The position numbers were made by a program, and so were the translations under genes. Shown one piece after another: positions 42,961 to 51,726 of a stretch of DNA of 64,000 bases (positions are counted from its first letter, which is position 1; each line of letters opens with the position of its first letter). This DNA is from Odontocerum albicorne (taxonomy: Eukaryota; Arthropoda; Insecta; Trichoptera; Odontoceridae): positions 13,033,327-13,097,326 of the forward strand of contig OX463864.1 in assembly GCA_949825065.1 (NCBI GenBank), read 5' to 3'. Below the pieces are notes generated by a model. That model had not been told where the DNA came from. It ran no database searches and worked only from the letters and a program-made list of their open reading frames with translations.

Positions 42961-43389
42961 ATAACAAAGTAATATTTTGTTAAATATTCTAAATCATTAT
43001 TCGTCTATTCATATTCTTCACCCCTTATTCTTAAACAAATCCCATACTTATCCCCATTTCTCTTGAGATTCGTTCTATATTTTATTTTTTTGCTATTTAA
43101 CTATCAATCATTGTACCCAAGCTTACCTACCATTCCTTCGCATTGTGTCGATGGTATAAACAATTTAATCCCATTTTTCTTCGAAATTCCCCAAAAGCAC
43201 TTGCAGGTTTTAAGAAGTAACAATACTCTTCCAGGAAAATGAGCACATATTTTTTAATTTTTCATAGACCACACATATGTACGAGTAATGCTATAAATTA
43301 TACATAAAAACTGAAGTTCTGAGAGGAAAGTTAGAAATAAATTATAAAAACATGCACGAATCGAGAGACGTAATTTTTATAAGATATTT
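42961..43389. other. Mostly unassigned
   Basis: Minus-strand LINE-B-like words are possible (CCTTCGCATTGTGTCGATGG), but I cannot place them. No gene. Confidence 0.35.
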
Positions 43390-43705
43390 TATACATCACG
43401 CCGTGTTCCTTGCGGGGTAGGCAGAGAGAACATATCCCCAAACTTTTCTATCCAAGCACACAACTTTCGCATGCACCACATTCATATATCTCGTCATGCA
43501 TAATATTCTATCATTCATACATCTCACTTAAACCTTCTTTCATAATCTGGTACATTTGGTCTAGCCACGTTTTCCTCGGTCTACCTCTTCCACGCACATC
43601 CTGCACTTCTTTCTAACTTGTATATTAACTTAGTTATTCTTTCATCATGCATTCTTTCCACATGTCCAAACCATCTTAAAAGCTCCTTTCTTCATCTTAC
43701 TTAAA
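43390..43705 (-). pseudogene. LINE-B C-terminus, best preserved tail
   Basis: The minus frame, with few breaks, gives K-K-G-A-F-K-M-V-W-T-C/W-F-G-H-V-E-R, then G-R-G-R-P-R-K-T-W-L-D-Q-M-Y-Q-I-M-K-E-G-L, and the tail ending S-A-Y-P-A-R-N-T-A. Defines the conserved LINE-B C-terminus. Confidence 0.8.
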
Positions 43706-43934
43706 ACATCAATTTTATAAGATATTAAAAAAAAAAAAAAAAGATTTTATGACGTTGTTAAGAAAACAAACATTGCTTTTGAGAGCAATCGAACCATATT
43801 CATTGACAACAAAAAAATATATATTTGATCAAATAAAAAAAATGATTAAGACAGGAATGACAATAGCAGATTGGGTGTTTTCTCACACCGGGAGCGAAAA
43901 CGAAGCTGTGCCGTTTTTTTTTTTTTTTTTTTGA
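43706..43934. other. Spacer with poly-A and poly-T tracts
   Basis: A 15-bp A-run at 43729 and an 18-bp T-run at 43915 bracket an AT-rich segment open on the plus strand for 61 codons. The T-run fits the reversed A-tail of the minus-strand SINE that follows. Confidence 0.4.
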
Positions 43935-44200
43935 GTGAGTCGTTGTACACCAGCAAACTCACCAGTCACACCACTGTACTGGATCCGATGGCACACCGGA
44001 GTGAGACGATCGAAGCACACCGACATGTTTCCCCCCTCTCTTTATGAAAGAACAGATATGACCAAAGTCATAGGTATCCTTCTATCCCCGAATACTAGGT
44101 GGAAAAAATGTCTGTGTCATTCGAGGGGAGTAGCACAGCGTGGGATTCAATCTGACGACCTTCCGTTACCGCGCGGTCATACACCTCTAACTTAATACTC
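43935..44200 (-). mobile_element. tRNA-headed SINE, second family
   Basis: The minus strand starts at about 44195 with TTAGAGGTGTATGACCGCGC then GGTAACGG (box-A-like), and CAGATTGAATCCCACGC (box-B-like), continues for about 200 bp and ends at the poly-T (poly-A on its own strand). The tRNA-like head is too degenerate for a functional tRNA. Confidence 0.55.
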
Positions 44201-44740
44201 GCGAATTCACATATAAACAATGCTGCAAGGCTGAGCGGCAGCCACTCGTGAGATATGACAAGAGAAAAATAAATATATACTGGCACAATTCCATTGAACC
44301 ATTCAAAAGCTCGGTATATTTACGTTAAACCTGAACTGTCGAAATGTACGTAATATTAACATAATTTGAGGAAAAAAACCCACAGAAAATCTACTAATCG
44401 AAAATGAACTACAAAGAATCTATGTAAATCTTTTGATATGTACTATAATTATTAACATATTCAATAAACGGAACCGTGATTAGGGTCACTAGGTCTCAGG
44501 GTTTCACGCGGAGTCTCAGGGTATGAACACCGTATCTCTGGGCTCCGGGTTTTATTATAATTTCTCCAAGTTATAGTACGTTAAGTCTATCGTCAGACTA
44601 ACATAACATATATTTCTTTTACTTTGGGTTAACATCTCAGTTTCTAGTTTTTTTTCTCTATTTAAAAAAAAATTGTTAACATAATCATTTTAACTGAGTA
44701 TTACATATTGTTCCTATATTACTTTATTTAAAATAAATGT
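44201..44740. other. No recognisable gene
   Basis: 44480-44560 has a triplicated word (AGGTCTCAGGGTTTCA, GGAGTCTCAGGGTATGA, CGTATCTCTGGGCTCC). Otherwise unassigned. Confidence 0.4.
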
Positions 44741-44808
44741 GTTTAAACATTAACATACTCGTAAATGAATAAATCCTACAGATTATTCATTTATGTTAAT
44801 GTTTAAAC
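44741..44808. repeat. Inverted repeat (hairpin)
   Basis: Arms GTTTAAACATTAACAT plus AAATGAATAA (44741-44772, with 6 unpaired bases ACTCGT) and TTATTCATTTATGTTAATGT plus TTAAAC (44783-44808), with a 10-nt loop. Confidence 0.85.
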
Positions 44809-44819
44809 CTTGATCCTTT

Positions 44820-45269
44820 CATAGCTGAAAGTCCGTCAGGTTGTACTGTTTACAACGATTTAAAATCTGACCTTGATCCTTTAATAACTGAAATAATCAA
44901 GGTCAGAGTGAATGTGACTGAATACAAGTAGCCTGAACGAGTGGACACGTACTTGATACGAGTGGACATGTGATTGACGGATTACTGAACGAGTGGACTT
45001 GTGATCGATGGATTACTAAATAATTAGTTGTAAGAATTGTTATCTAGTTATAAAATTAAGTATATCGGAGTTAACTATTTCTAAGAAATTATATTATATA
45101 TTAAGATTATTGAAAATAAAATGACATGTAGGAAATTAAAATCAAGTTAGTTCATAGTCGTAATATATAAATTAGATTAGTTCTCATGATAAAAAATTGT
45201 ATATAGGTATAGCATTTGGCAAATGTTTCCGATATATATTACTTTATTAAATAATAAAAAAAAAATTTT
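44820..45269. repeat. Short imperfect repeats around a SINE-tail word
   Basis: CCTTGATCCTTTxATA occurs twice, flanking CGTCAGGTTGTACTGTTTAC (SINE-tail word). AACGAGTGGACxxGT-like words occur three times at 44935-45010. The rest is AT-rich. Confidence 0.45.
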
Positions 45270-45460
45270 TATAGTCTCTTGAATCTTAGAATATACGTTT
45301 GTTTCACTTTGAGGTAAGTACTATGTTTATAAATTTTTCAATAAAATAAATAAAACACTCATTTTCACCTGACGAGGGAGACGGAGGTCTTTGAAACCGG
45401 TAGCGAATTCAAATAAAACAGTGGTTAATAAAAAATAAGCGTTTTATTTGTTTTACTAAA
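45270..45460 (+). mobile_element. Penelope-like element 3' end
   Basis: CACCTGACGAGGGAGACGGA then GGTCTTTGAAACCGGTAGCG, AATAAAACAGTGGTTAATAA. Colinear with 14470-14745 but with an internal deletion. Confidence 0.65.
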
Positions 45461-46150
45461 AATGTTTTTATTTGTATGTACGAGTATTTTGTTTTTTATA
45501 CAATATACGAGTATATCTTGTATTTCCCATTAAAATAAAACTTTTTTTTACTCATGAACAATCTCAGGGCCATAAACTGAATTCTGGTCACCCTAAATGT
45601 GACGTTCATTCATTTTGAAAATACCTCATTCATTTCCGCGTACGGACTATCAATTATGCCACGTGTTTCCAGTCCAGACCAACAGAGATCGTCCTAAATC
45701 AGGTCTTGAAACTAGCATGCGTTTTGAGTTTCACATAACCTCTCAATTCCATTCAATTCTACTTTCGTTCAGGAATCCCCATCTCTGAATGTTCACATTG
45801 TATCTAGCCACCATTACTCAAAGTCTGTTAGGTGCTCTTCAAGTAGGCCAAGTCAGGTGTTCTTCAAGTGCCACATTTTCAAGAGCTCCATCTATCTAGT
45901 TATCAGGTGTTTTTTTTCCTTTCCACTTCAGAAAACGTGCTTTACGTTCATAAAGAATAACCATTTCTTATTTGAACTGTACACAATACTTGGAATAACG
46001 AAATTGTGACAGTATATTTCTTTGCTGAGAGTCATCAAACGTCAAGAGCTGTTGCAGTACAGACTTGTTGGACTATTATTTACGTCTGAATTTTGAAGGT
46101 GTAAATGAGCCACCTCAGAACACACAATGAACATTGTGAGACTGTTTATA
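45461..46150. other. No recognisable gene
   Basis: 45820-45880 repeats GTxxGGTGxTCTTCAAGT twice. A short stretch at 45640-45700 is inversely related to 37000-37030. No host gene visible. Confidence 0.4.
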
Positions 46151-46152
46151 TA

Positions 46153-46798
46153 ACACATCGATCAATGAGTCCCGGGACTAACTACTAAAACAACATTTGT
46201 TTGCCAAAATTCTTCTTTATTCATCAACATAGTCTCCTTCAAGAGCGATACATTCATTCCAACGCTTTCCTAACTTTTCTATGCCAGCCGTGTAGAATGA
46301 TTTATCTTGGTTTCAAAATATGCGTTAGTTTGTCAGGATGTCAGCTATCTCACGCAACTTTACTTTGCGATTTTCCATCACGATTTTAAAGTTTTTTTTT
46401 ATGTTTTCTGGTGTAACAGCCTCATTTGGACGACCAGAGCGTTCAGTATCATTTATGTCTGTAGAACCGCGTTTGAAATCAGCATACCACTGACAAATGG
46501 TTGTTTTCGACGGAGCAGAGCCCGGATAACACTTTTCAAGCAATCGCTGAGTTTGAACGGTATTTTTTCCCATTAAAAGGCAATGTTTTATCAACACACG
46601 AAATAAGGTTTTTTCCATTGTTTTAAAAATAGCAAAAGTAGCGTCACTAAAACCACTGTAACTCAATGACACAATGTCGGAATGCCATGAAAGTTTGACA
46701 CGTAACTTCTAAAAGTTGGTACTAACTGAGAATTGTGTGGATTTGTTATTAGAGGCGCCATCTGTTGGTTAGTCCCGGGACTTATTGATCGATGTGTT
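46153..46798 (-). mobile_element. Internally deleted mariner
   Basis: TA at 46151-46152 and 46799-46800. Inverted ends ACACATCGATCAATGAGTCC / ACACATCGATCAATAAGTCC, continuing CGGGACTAA. 646 bp against about 1.3 kb. Confidence 0.9.
46215..46672 (-). pseudogene. mariner transposase with central deletion
   Basis: 46672-46325 encodes the N-terminal half (from T-M-E-K-T-L-F-R-V-L-I-K-H-C, HTH; W-Y-A-D-F-K-R-G; S-G-R-P; second HTH L-R-E-I-A-D-I-L). 46310-46215 is the out-of-frame C-terminal tip (A-G-I-E-K-L-G-K-R-W-N-E-C-I-A-L-E-G). The catalytic core is deleted. Start probably at the T-M-E-K Met (about 46619). Confidence 0.85.
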
Positions 46799-47584
46799 AG
46801 GTCGTTTGTCTTATGTGCAGTTATGTTAACACTTAAATAAATAAATAAATGGGCAGCATGGTTCTGATAAAATAAGTTTATTTGTACATAATACTATTGT
46901 TTGTTATAACAAAACAAATGTTTCATTTTCTTAAGTCATAAATAGGATTTTTCTATTAAATAATATCTTATATTCATAATAAAGGCTTGGGTATGTAGTC
47001 CACGTGTCAGAACATGGAATGTTTAAGTAATAATAATAAAAAAGGATAATGCACATAGTGCCGATTAAAAAGCACACTCTCCTCAAGGGTGCTCTAACTC
47101 TGGATTTGAACCACTATTATTGTCTGATTAAAAATATACAAGTTGAGTGTAAGGATACGAATGTGGTAGCTGCGGCCATTAGATCAGGTATATTCCTGCA
47201 TATGTGTAGAAAAACATATTTGGTATGAAGACTGCATAAAATTTACCAAGGGAAGACGAACCGTTGGAGATATTTCAATATACTCGTACAAACGCGACAG
47301 ATTCGGCTTTAGTTTGAGTGCAATGTATGTGTGTAGTGTTCATGCATGTTATATTATTTATTGACTCATATTATTGCAAAATTTACAAATGGCGAGTTTA
47401 TTGCCGTACAGAAATATTTTGCAACCAACCAGACAAGAGTTATTTAGATTAGAACCAATTGCTGGGTGAATGGTTAGATTATTTCCAAAAGAAATAAATA
47501 CTTATAGCATTAAAAAAAACAGTAAAACAAAATATTTGCAAATGTTTCCCAAAATCAGGGAAACGAGAATTATTTTTTTTATTT
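46799..47584. other. Low-copy repeat pieces, no gene
   Basis: 47050-47110 is the small dispersed repeat of 28845. 47235-47345 resembles 30520-30600. 47370-47440 has a decayed LINE-A/SINE tail (GGCGAGTTTATTGCCGTAC, GCAACCAACCAGACAAGAG), minus strand. Confidence 0.45.
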
Positions 47585-47765
47585 AATTTATTTATATACG
47601 ACAAGAAATGTTATACATACTCGTACATACATATAATTTGTGAAAACACAACAGGTACAATAATTTAATATGGACACACCATTTTAATGGATCTGGGTTT
47701 GTTGCCTTTCATTTGTCATGTCCCCAGTTAACTAGACTTTTGCCTGTATCTTATTGAGGACATAA
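47585..47765 (+). repeat. Dispersed repeat, copy 3 (partial)
   Basis: ATACGACAAGAAATG, TTTTAATGGATCTGGGTTTG, CCTTTCATTTGTCATGTCC, CTGTATCTTATTGAGGA. Matches the first half of 22735-23185. Confidence 0.65.
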
Positions 47766-47855
47766 GAATGAAGATGATAGAATGAAGACAGCAGGGAAGG
47801 ACAAGAACATAAGAGTCTCAGAGTCGAACTAGTGGAAGACCGAGAAAAATATATA

Positions 47856-48400
47856 TTTCACTTAGATTGGGCTGTGGCATCGGACACGCCTGCGTGGAGG
47901 AGCGCCCTGACAATGTATCAGACTGACTCAAAAAGACAAGAGTGAAGTGAAGAAGCCAAATCAGCGATGATTTCACTTGGATTGGGCTGTGGCATCGGAC
48001 ACGCTTGCGTGGAGGAGCGCCCTGACAATGTATCAGACTGACTCAAAAAGACAAGAGTGAAGTGAAGAAGCCAAATCAGCGATGATTTCACTTGGATTGG
48101 GCTGTGGCATCGGACACGCCTGCGTGGAGGAGCGCCCTGACAATGTATCAGACTGACTCAAAAAGACAAGAGTGAAGTGAAGAAGCCAAATCAGCGTTGA
48201 TTTCACTTGGATTGGGCTGTGGCATCGGACACGCCTGCGTGGAGGAGCGCCCTGACAATGTATCAGACTGACTCAAAAAGACAAGAGTGAAGTGAAGAAG
48301 CCAAATCAGCGTGGATTTCACTTGGATTGGGCTGTGGCATCGGACACGCCTGCGTGGAGGAGCGCCCTGACAATGTATCGGATTGACTCAAAAAGATTAA
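47856..48400 (+). repeat. 115-bp tandem array of a LINE C-terminus, 5 near-identical copies
   Basis: TTTCACTT begins at 47856, 47971, 48086, 48201 and 48316, exactly 115 bp apart, with only a few substitutions. Each copy reads D-W-A-V-A-S-D-T-P-A-W-R-S-A-L-T-M-Y-Q-T then D-S-K-R-Q-E and a stop, the extreme C-terminus of an RTE/jockey-type LINE. The GGAAGACCGAGAAAA word (G-R-P-R-K) sits upstream at 47833. The last copy is truncated after D-S-K-R. Confidence 0.9.
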
Positions 48401-48479
48401 ATAAATAATAATTGATAGTGTAAGTAACATAGTTTGATACTATAAACCGTAATAAAAATAAGTTGTATACATTAAAAAA

Positions 48480-48665
48480 AAATAATAATGACTACCATTG
48501 TAGCCTTGGTGGATAAAGTAAACGATATTTTAAAAGAAGAAAACGTAAAAGTTAGAGATATCACACGAGTGAATGATGTGAGTTGAGATAGGAAAGCCAG
48601 ACGCCCTGTTCTTTCTGCCTACTCTGAGATAGAAATGGCATATTATTATGTACGTACGAAGGAAT
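48480..48665 (+). pseudogene. LINE-B 3' end fragment
   Basis: TAAACGATATTTTAAAAGAA, GAAAACGTAAAAGTTAGAGA, then GTTCTTTCTGCCTACTC, the LINE-B tail (V-N-D-I-L-K-E-E). Short and decayed. Confidence 0.65.
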
Positions 48666-49043
48666 AAAATATAAAATGAAAGCATTTCCCTGTTTTCTGC
48701 CAACCACAACGGAAACGATCCATCAAATTAGATAAAACAGTTATCAGAAAGAAAATGAGACTCCGATATACAAATTAGTAAATAGTGAACCGATGTTTAC
48801 AAGCTGTCCACGAAAACATTTATCTGCAGGTTATAAATACACGGGTCATGTGGCTATTTCCACTCAATATAAAATACTTGAAAAGTTGCCAAAAAATTAA
48901 TGACTAATAACAAAACACGATATACGGTTTCAAATGACAATAAGCTATCATTACACTATTGATTTTGTAATAGATCATTATGTATTCGAGAGAAAACCAC
49001 CTTTTCGTTATGATATTTACGACATATTGCAAGTAAAAAGTAA
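48666..49043. other. No recognisable feature
   Basis: AT-rich unique-looking sequence before the LINE-A insertion. Confidence 0.45.
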
Positions 49044-49084
49044 ATTGATGAGTAAGCCATGGGGAGCATGGCTTACTCATCAAT
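49044..49084. repeat. Perfect 18-bp hairpin at LINE-A 5' junction
   Basis: ATTGATGAGTAAGCCATG (49044-49061), loop GGGAG, CATGGCTTACTCATCAAT (49067-49084), no mismatches. The right arm is LINE-A coding (H-G-L-L-I-N); the left arm is the point where LINE homology starts. Confidence 0.95.
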
Positions 49085-50125
49085 CCTAAGAAGTCTCAAG
49101 CGATCCTCATTGGCAGCCCTCAGCTTCTCGGTAAATTCAACACTGACTTACTTCCTCCAATATTACTTGATGGCTCTATTATACCATTACATAAAACTGT
49201 TAAAAACCTAGGAGTGCTAATAGATAACACTCTCTCATGGCGAGATCAAATAAATGAGGTAAGCCGAAGGATCTTCTTCAGCCTTCATTCCCTTAAAGTG
49301 TTGCAAAGATTTCTACCAACTAAAACCAAAATTTTACTCGTACAATCTCTGCTCTTTCCGATTCTGGACTATGCGGACGTATGTTACTTGGATGTTACAG
49401 AGGAACAGCTGGACAAATTACAGCGTCTTCAAAATGTGTGCCTAAGATTTATTTTCAACCTACGAAAGTACGATCATATAACTTCATACCAGAAGGCATT
49501 GAACTGGTTGAATGTTAGAAATAGACGCCAAATTCACATACTGTCTCTATTGTATAATATCCTTAACTGTCCCGCCGCACCCTCTTATCTCGCCGAAAAT
49601 TTTCAGCGTCTTTCCAATCATGGATTAGCGCTACGCTCAAACAGAGATTGTTTATTGGCCTTTCCAGTTCACCGCTCTTCTTTTTTCACGTCGTCCTTTA
49701 CTGTCCATGCAGTGAGACTCTGGAATCAGTTACAAACCAATATAAGACTCGCTCCGTCCTTGGCATGCTTTAAGAAGCGACTGAAAAAACTCTTAATTTC
49801 TAGTCAGTAAAATAACGTGTTTCATTCCTGATTTTTCTTTTCCTTTCCTCTCCACCATCCTTTCCTTTCCTTTTGATTGATGATATCTCACTTTATATGA
49901 AAAATAGTGTTCGGGTGATTGTCCGTCTTTGTGGGGTTTGTGGGCATGTTCTCACGTATATGTTTATGGATTTCGTGGGGATGGATAGTCATTTGAATGA
50001 TTTATGCGACCACGTAACTTGCTTCATTTACTTTTGTCTGGTTGGTTGGAAGAGATTGCCGCCTGGCAATAAGCCCGCCAGATTGTATTGCAATAAAAGT
50101 GTTAAATAAATAAATAAATAAATAA
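49062..50125 (+). mobile_element. LINE-A, 5'-truncated, best copy
   Basis: 5'-truncated non-LTR retrotransposon of jockey/CR1-like type: C-terminal RT coding to 49810, a 3' UTR with T/C-rich segments, the hairpin tail (GATTGCCGCCTGGCAATAAG, CCCGCCAGATTGTATTGC), AATAAAAGTG, and the end (TAAA)n at 50103-50128. Other copies at 4990, 10395, 11345, 13205, 14986, 18290 and 36590. Confidence 0.85.
49067..49810 (+). pseudogene. LINE-A reverse transcriptase, C-terminal part
   Basis: About 247 codons, open from the 5' junction to the stop. It begins after the catalytic YADD motif: H-G-L-L-I-N-P-K-K-S-Q (RT domain 7 region), V-K-N-L-G-V-L-I-D-N-T-L-S-W (thumb), R-R-I-F-F-S-L-H-S-L-K, F-P-I-L-D-Y-A-D-V-C-Y, L-Q-R-L-Q-N-V-C-L-R-F-I, then the C-terminal domain with L-W-N-Q-L-Q-T-N-I-R. 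No RT catalytic residues remain, so it is dead, but the absence of stops suggests recent insertion. A GTG at 49214 is not a meaningful start. Confidence 0.85.
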
Positions 50126-50149
50126 ATAAAAAGTCTCATTGTAATTTAT

Positions 50150-50955
50150 TTTTATCAAACACTGTTTATTCCACTTTTTTGTGACGGTATAACCCTACCG
50201 GTTTCAAGACTTTCACCTCATCTTCAGGGGAGCACAAACAAGACTAAATGATGTTCGAACTCGTACCGATATACACGCTTCAACGGTTGGGGGCTGAGGG
50301 GTGAGGGAGGCATGGGACGATTTCGGCCAAGAGCGGAGAGATTTTTGGGATATAACTGTTCAACAGATGTTCGGATCGATGTACTGACTTAGAACTTTCT
50401 AGGGCGTCTAATCTGTCCAATTTATTTCCGTTACTACTGATATGTAAGAATTTGGCATCATCGATAGAAAAAGTATGGTTTTCACGGTGACAATGATTAG
50501 CCATTTCAGAATAAATTAGAGGATTCCTTAAGGCGGATTCGTGTTCACGAAATCTCTTTTCAAAAGATCTTCCTGTCTTTCCTATATAGAAATTATCACA
50601 GTCAGCACATAAAAGTTTATACACACCACTGTTGCTAAGTATTCCATTTTTGCTTTTCCCATTAAATAAGAGTTTCCGGAGATTAAAATTAGTGTAAAAA
50701 GCTGGTTTTATGTAACTTGGAATATTTTTGGTTATTTCGTATGATATGTTTTTTTTATAAATAGGACTTGGCTCCATTTATAGGTATGCTTATAGGTGTC
50801 GTTAAATATATAATCTTTTTTAAGTTTCTTTTTTGTTTTGTTTTTTAAAAGTGAATCAATGAGGCTTCCAGGATAGCCTTCATTTGTAGCAATTTTTTTA
50901 TGGTTATTAATTCCTTTTTAAAACCTTTATATTAATTCCTTTATGAACAACATAA
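50150..50955 (-). mobile_element. Penelope-like element, 5'-truncated
   Basis: Minus-strand element with upstream RT-end coding, the GIY-YIG endonuclease, then a 3' region with CCCCTGAAGATGAGGTGAAA, GTCTTGAAACCGGTAGGG, the family's terminal signature. Directly follows the LINE-A tail on the plus map. Confidence 0.8.
50280..50912 (-). pseudogene. Penelope-like RT end + GIY-YIG endonuclease (frameshifted)
   Basis: Penelope-like retroelements join an RT to a C-terminal GIY-YIG nuclease that nicks target DNA. 50912-50785 encodes N-N-H-K-K-I-A-T-N-E-G-Y-P-G-S-L-I, the end of the RT region. A frameshift near 50775 leads into the frame 50777-50280 (165 codons). That frame has S-G-V-Y-K-L (GIY), C-A-D-C-D-N-F-Y-I-G-K-T-G-R (YIG with the Penelope Cys pair), R-F-R-E-H (candidate catalytic Arg) and N-H-C-H-R-E-N-H (His-rich). 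Key nuclease motifs appear intact. The polymerase core is missing. Confidence 0.85.
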
Positions 50956-50974
50956 AAAGTCTCATACATATACA

Positions 50975-51170
50975 CCATCCATTTCCCTGTTGGGGTAGTC
51001 TATACTTAGGACAGAGCGCCAGACTTTTCTATCTTGACACATATCCTACAACTCTTCTACATCCACACACCTTTTCATATAACTCTTACGATTTCTTTGA
51101 ATTTTTACGATTCCTTTGAAAATGTTATTCACTTGATCCAACTTGAACTTCGCTATAAGTTGATCACAAA
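50975..51170 (-). pseudogene. LINE-B 3' end fragment
   Basis: CCCTGTTGGGGTAGTCTATA, GACAGAGCGCCAGACTTTTC and CTTGATCCAACTT match the minus-strand LINE-B tail (compare 38300-38460). Confidence 0.65.
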
Positions 51171-51455
51171 AAATCCCTGAATATAAAAAACAGCATGTTT
51201 TCGATACCTCGGTATCATTAGACAAATCACGCAGTTAAATACTCCGAAAGACTTTATACAACTGATACGAAGAACCGTTGAAAGCATCAAAACAAATTAA
51301 AGAAACAAAATTTATCTCGAGAAATTCCTCTTCCTTATCTAAAATTTCCACCCTAACCTCTGTTTACTTGAAATTTGGCTTTTATTTAAATTTTTGTTAA
51401 TTTTTATCAAATATTGTTCAAGTTAAAGGCATGGGAATGGATACTAATAATTATT
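51171..51455. other. No recognisable feature
   Basis: AT-rich spacer. Confidence 0.45.
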
Positions 51456-51459
51456 ATTA

Positions 51460-51545
51460 AATCAAAGCTGGTTGATTGGAAGAAATTGTTATAAAGCAAT
51501 AAATTAACCAGATTGCATGAAAATGTGAAATAAATAATCAAATTA
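51460..51545 (+). mobile_element. Decayed LINE-A/SINE tail
   Basis: GCTGGTTGATTGGAAGAAAT, TGTTATAAAGCAATAAATTA, ACCAGATTGCATGAAAATGT, GAAATAAATAATC. Hairpin ATTG...CAAT is still pairable. Confidence 0.6.
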
Positions 51546-51726
51546 TTTCGTAAAAACGTTACAATGCAAATTTTATTATTCTTTACAATTTTACAAACGT
51601 ATCATCACACCGTTTTCCTTTAACTCTTTGAGGCACGGAATTTTAGCAAATAAAAAAACCCATGTTGCACAGAAATTCTATTTTAAATTTAACAAATTTG
51701 GTTTATTTTAATTAGTAAAGAAATAC

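Noticed and set aside
43749..43934. 61-codon frame ending in poly-Phe
   Set aside because: Ends in a T-run next to a SINE; no motif or homologue recognised.
47585..48400. Tandem array as a host multi-copy gene
   Set aside because: Each copy ends in the stop codon of a LINE C-terminus and has no own start.
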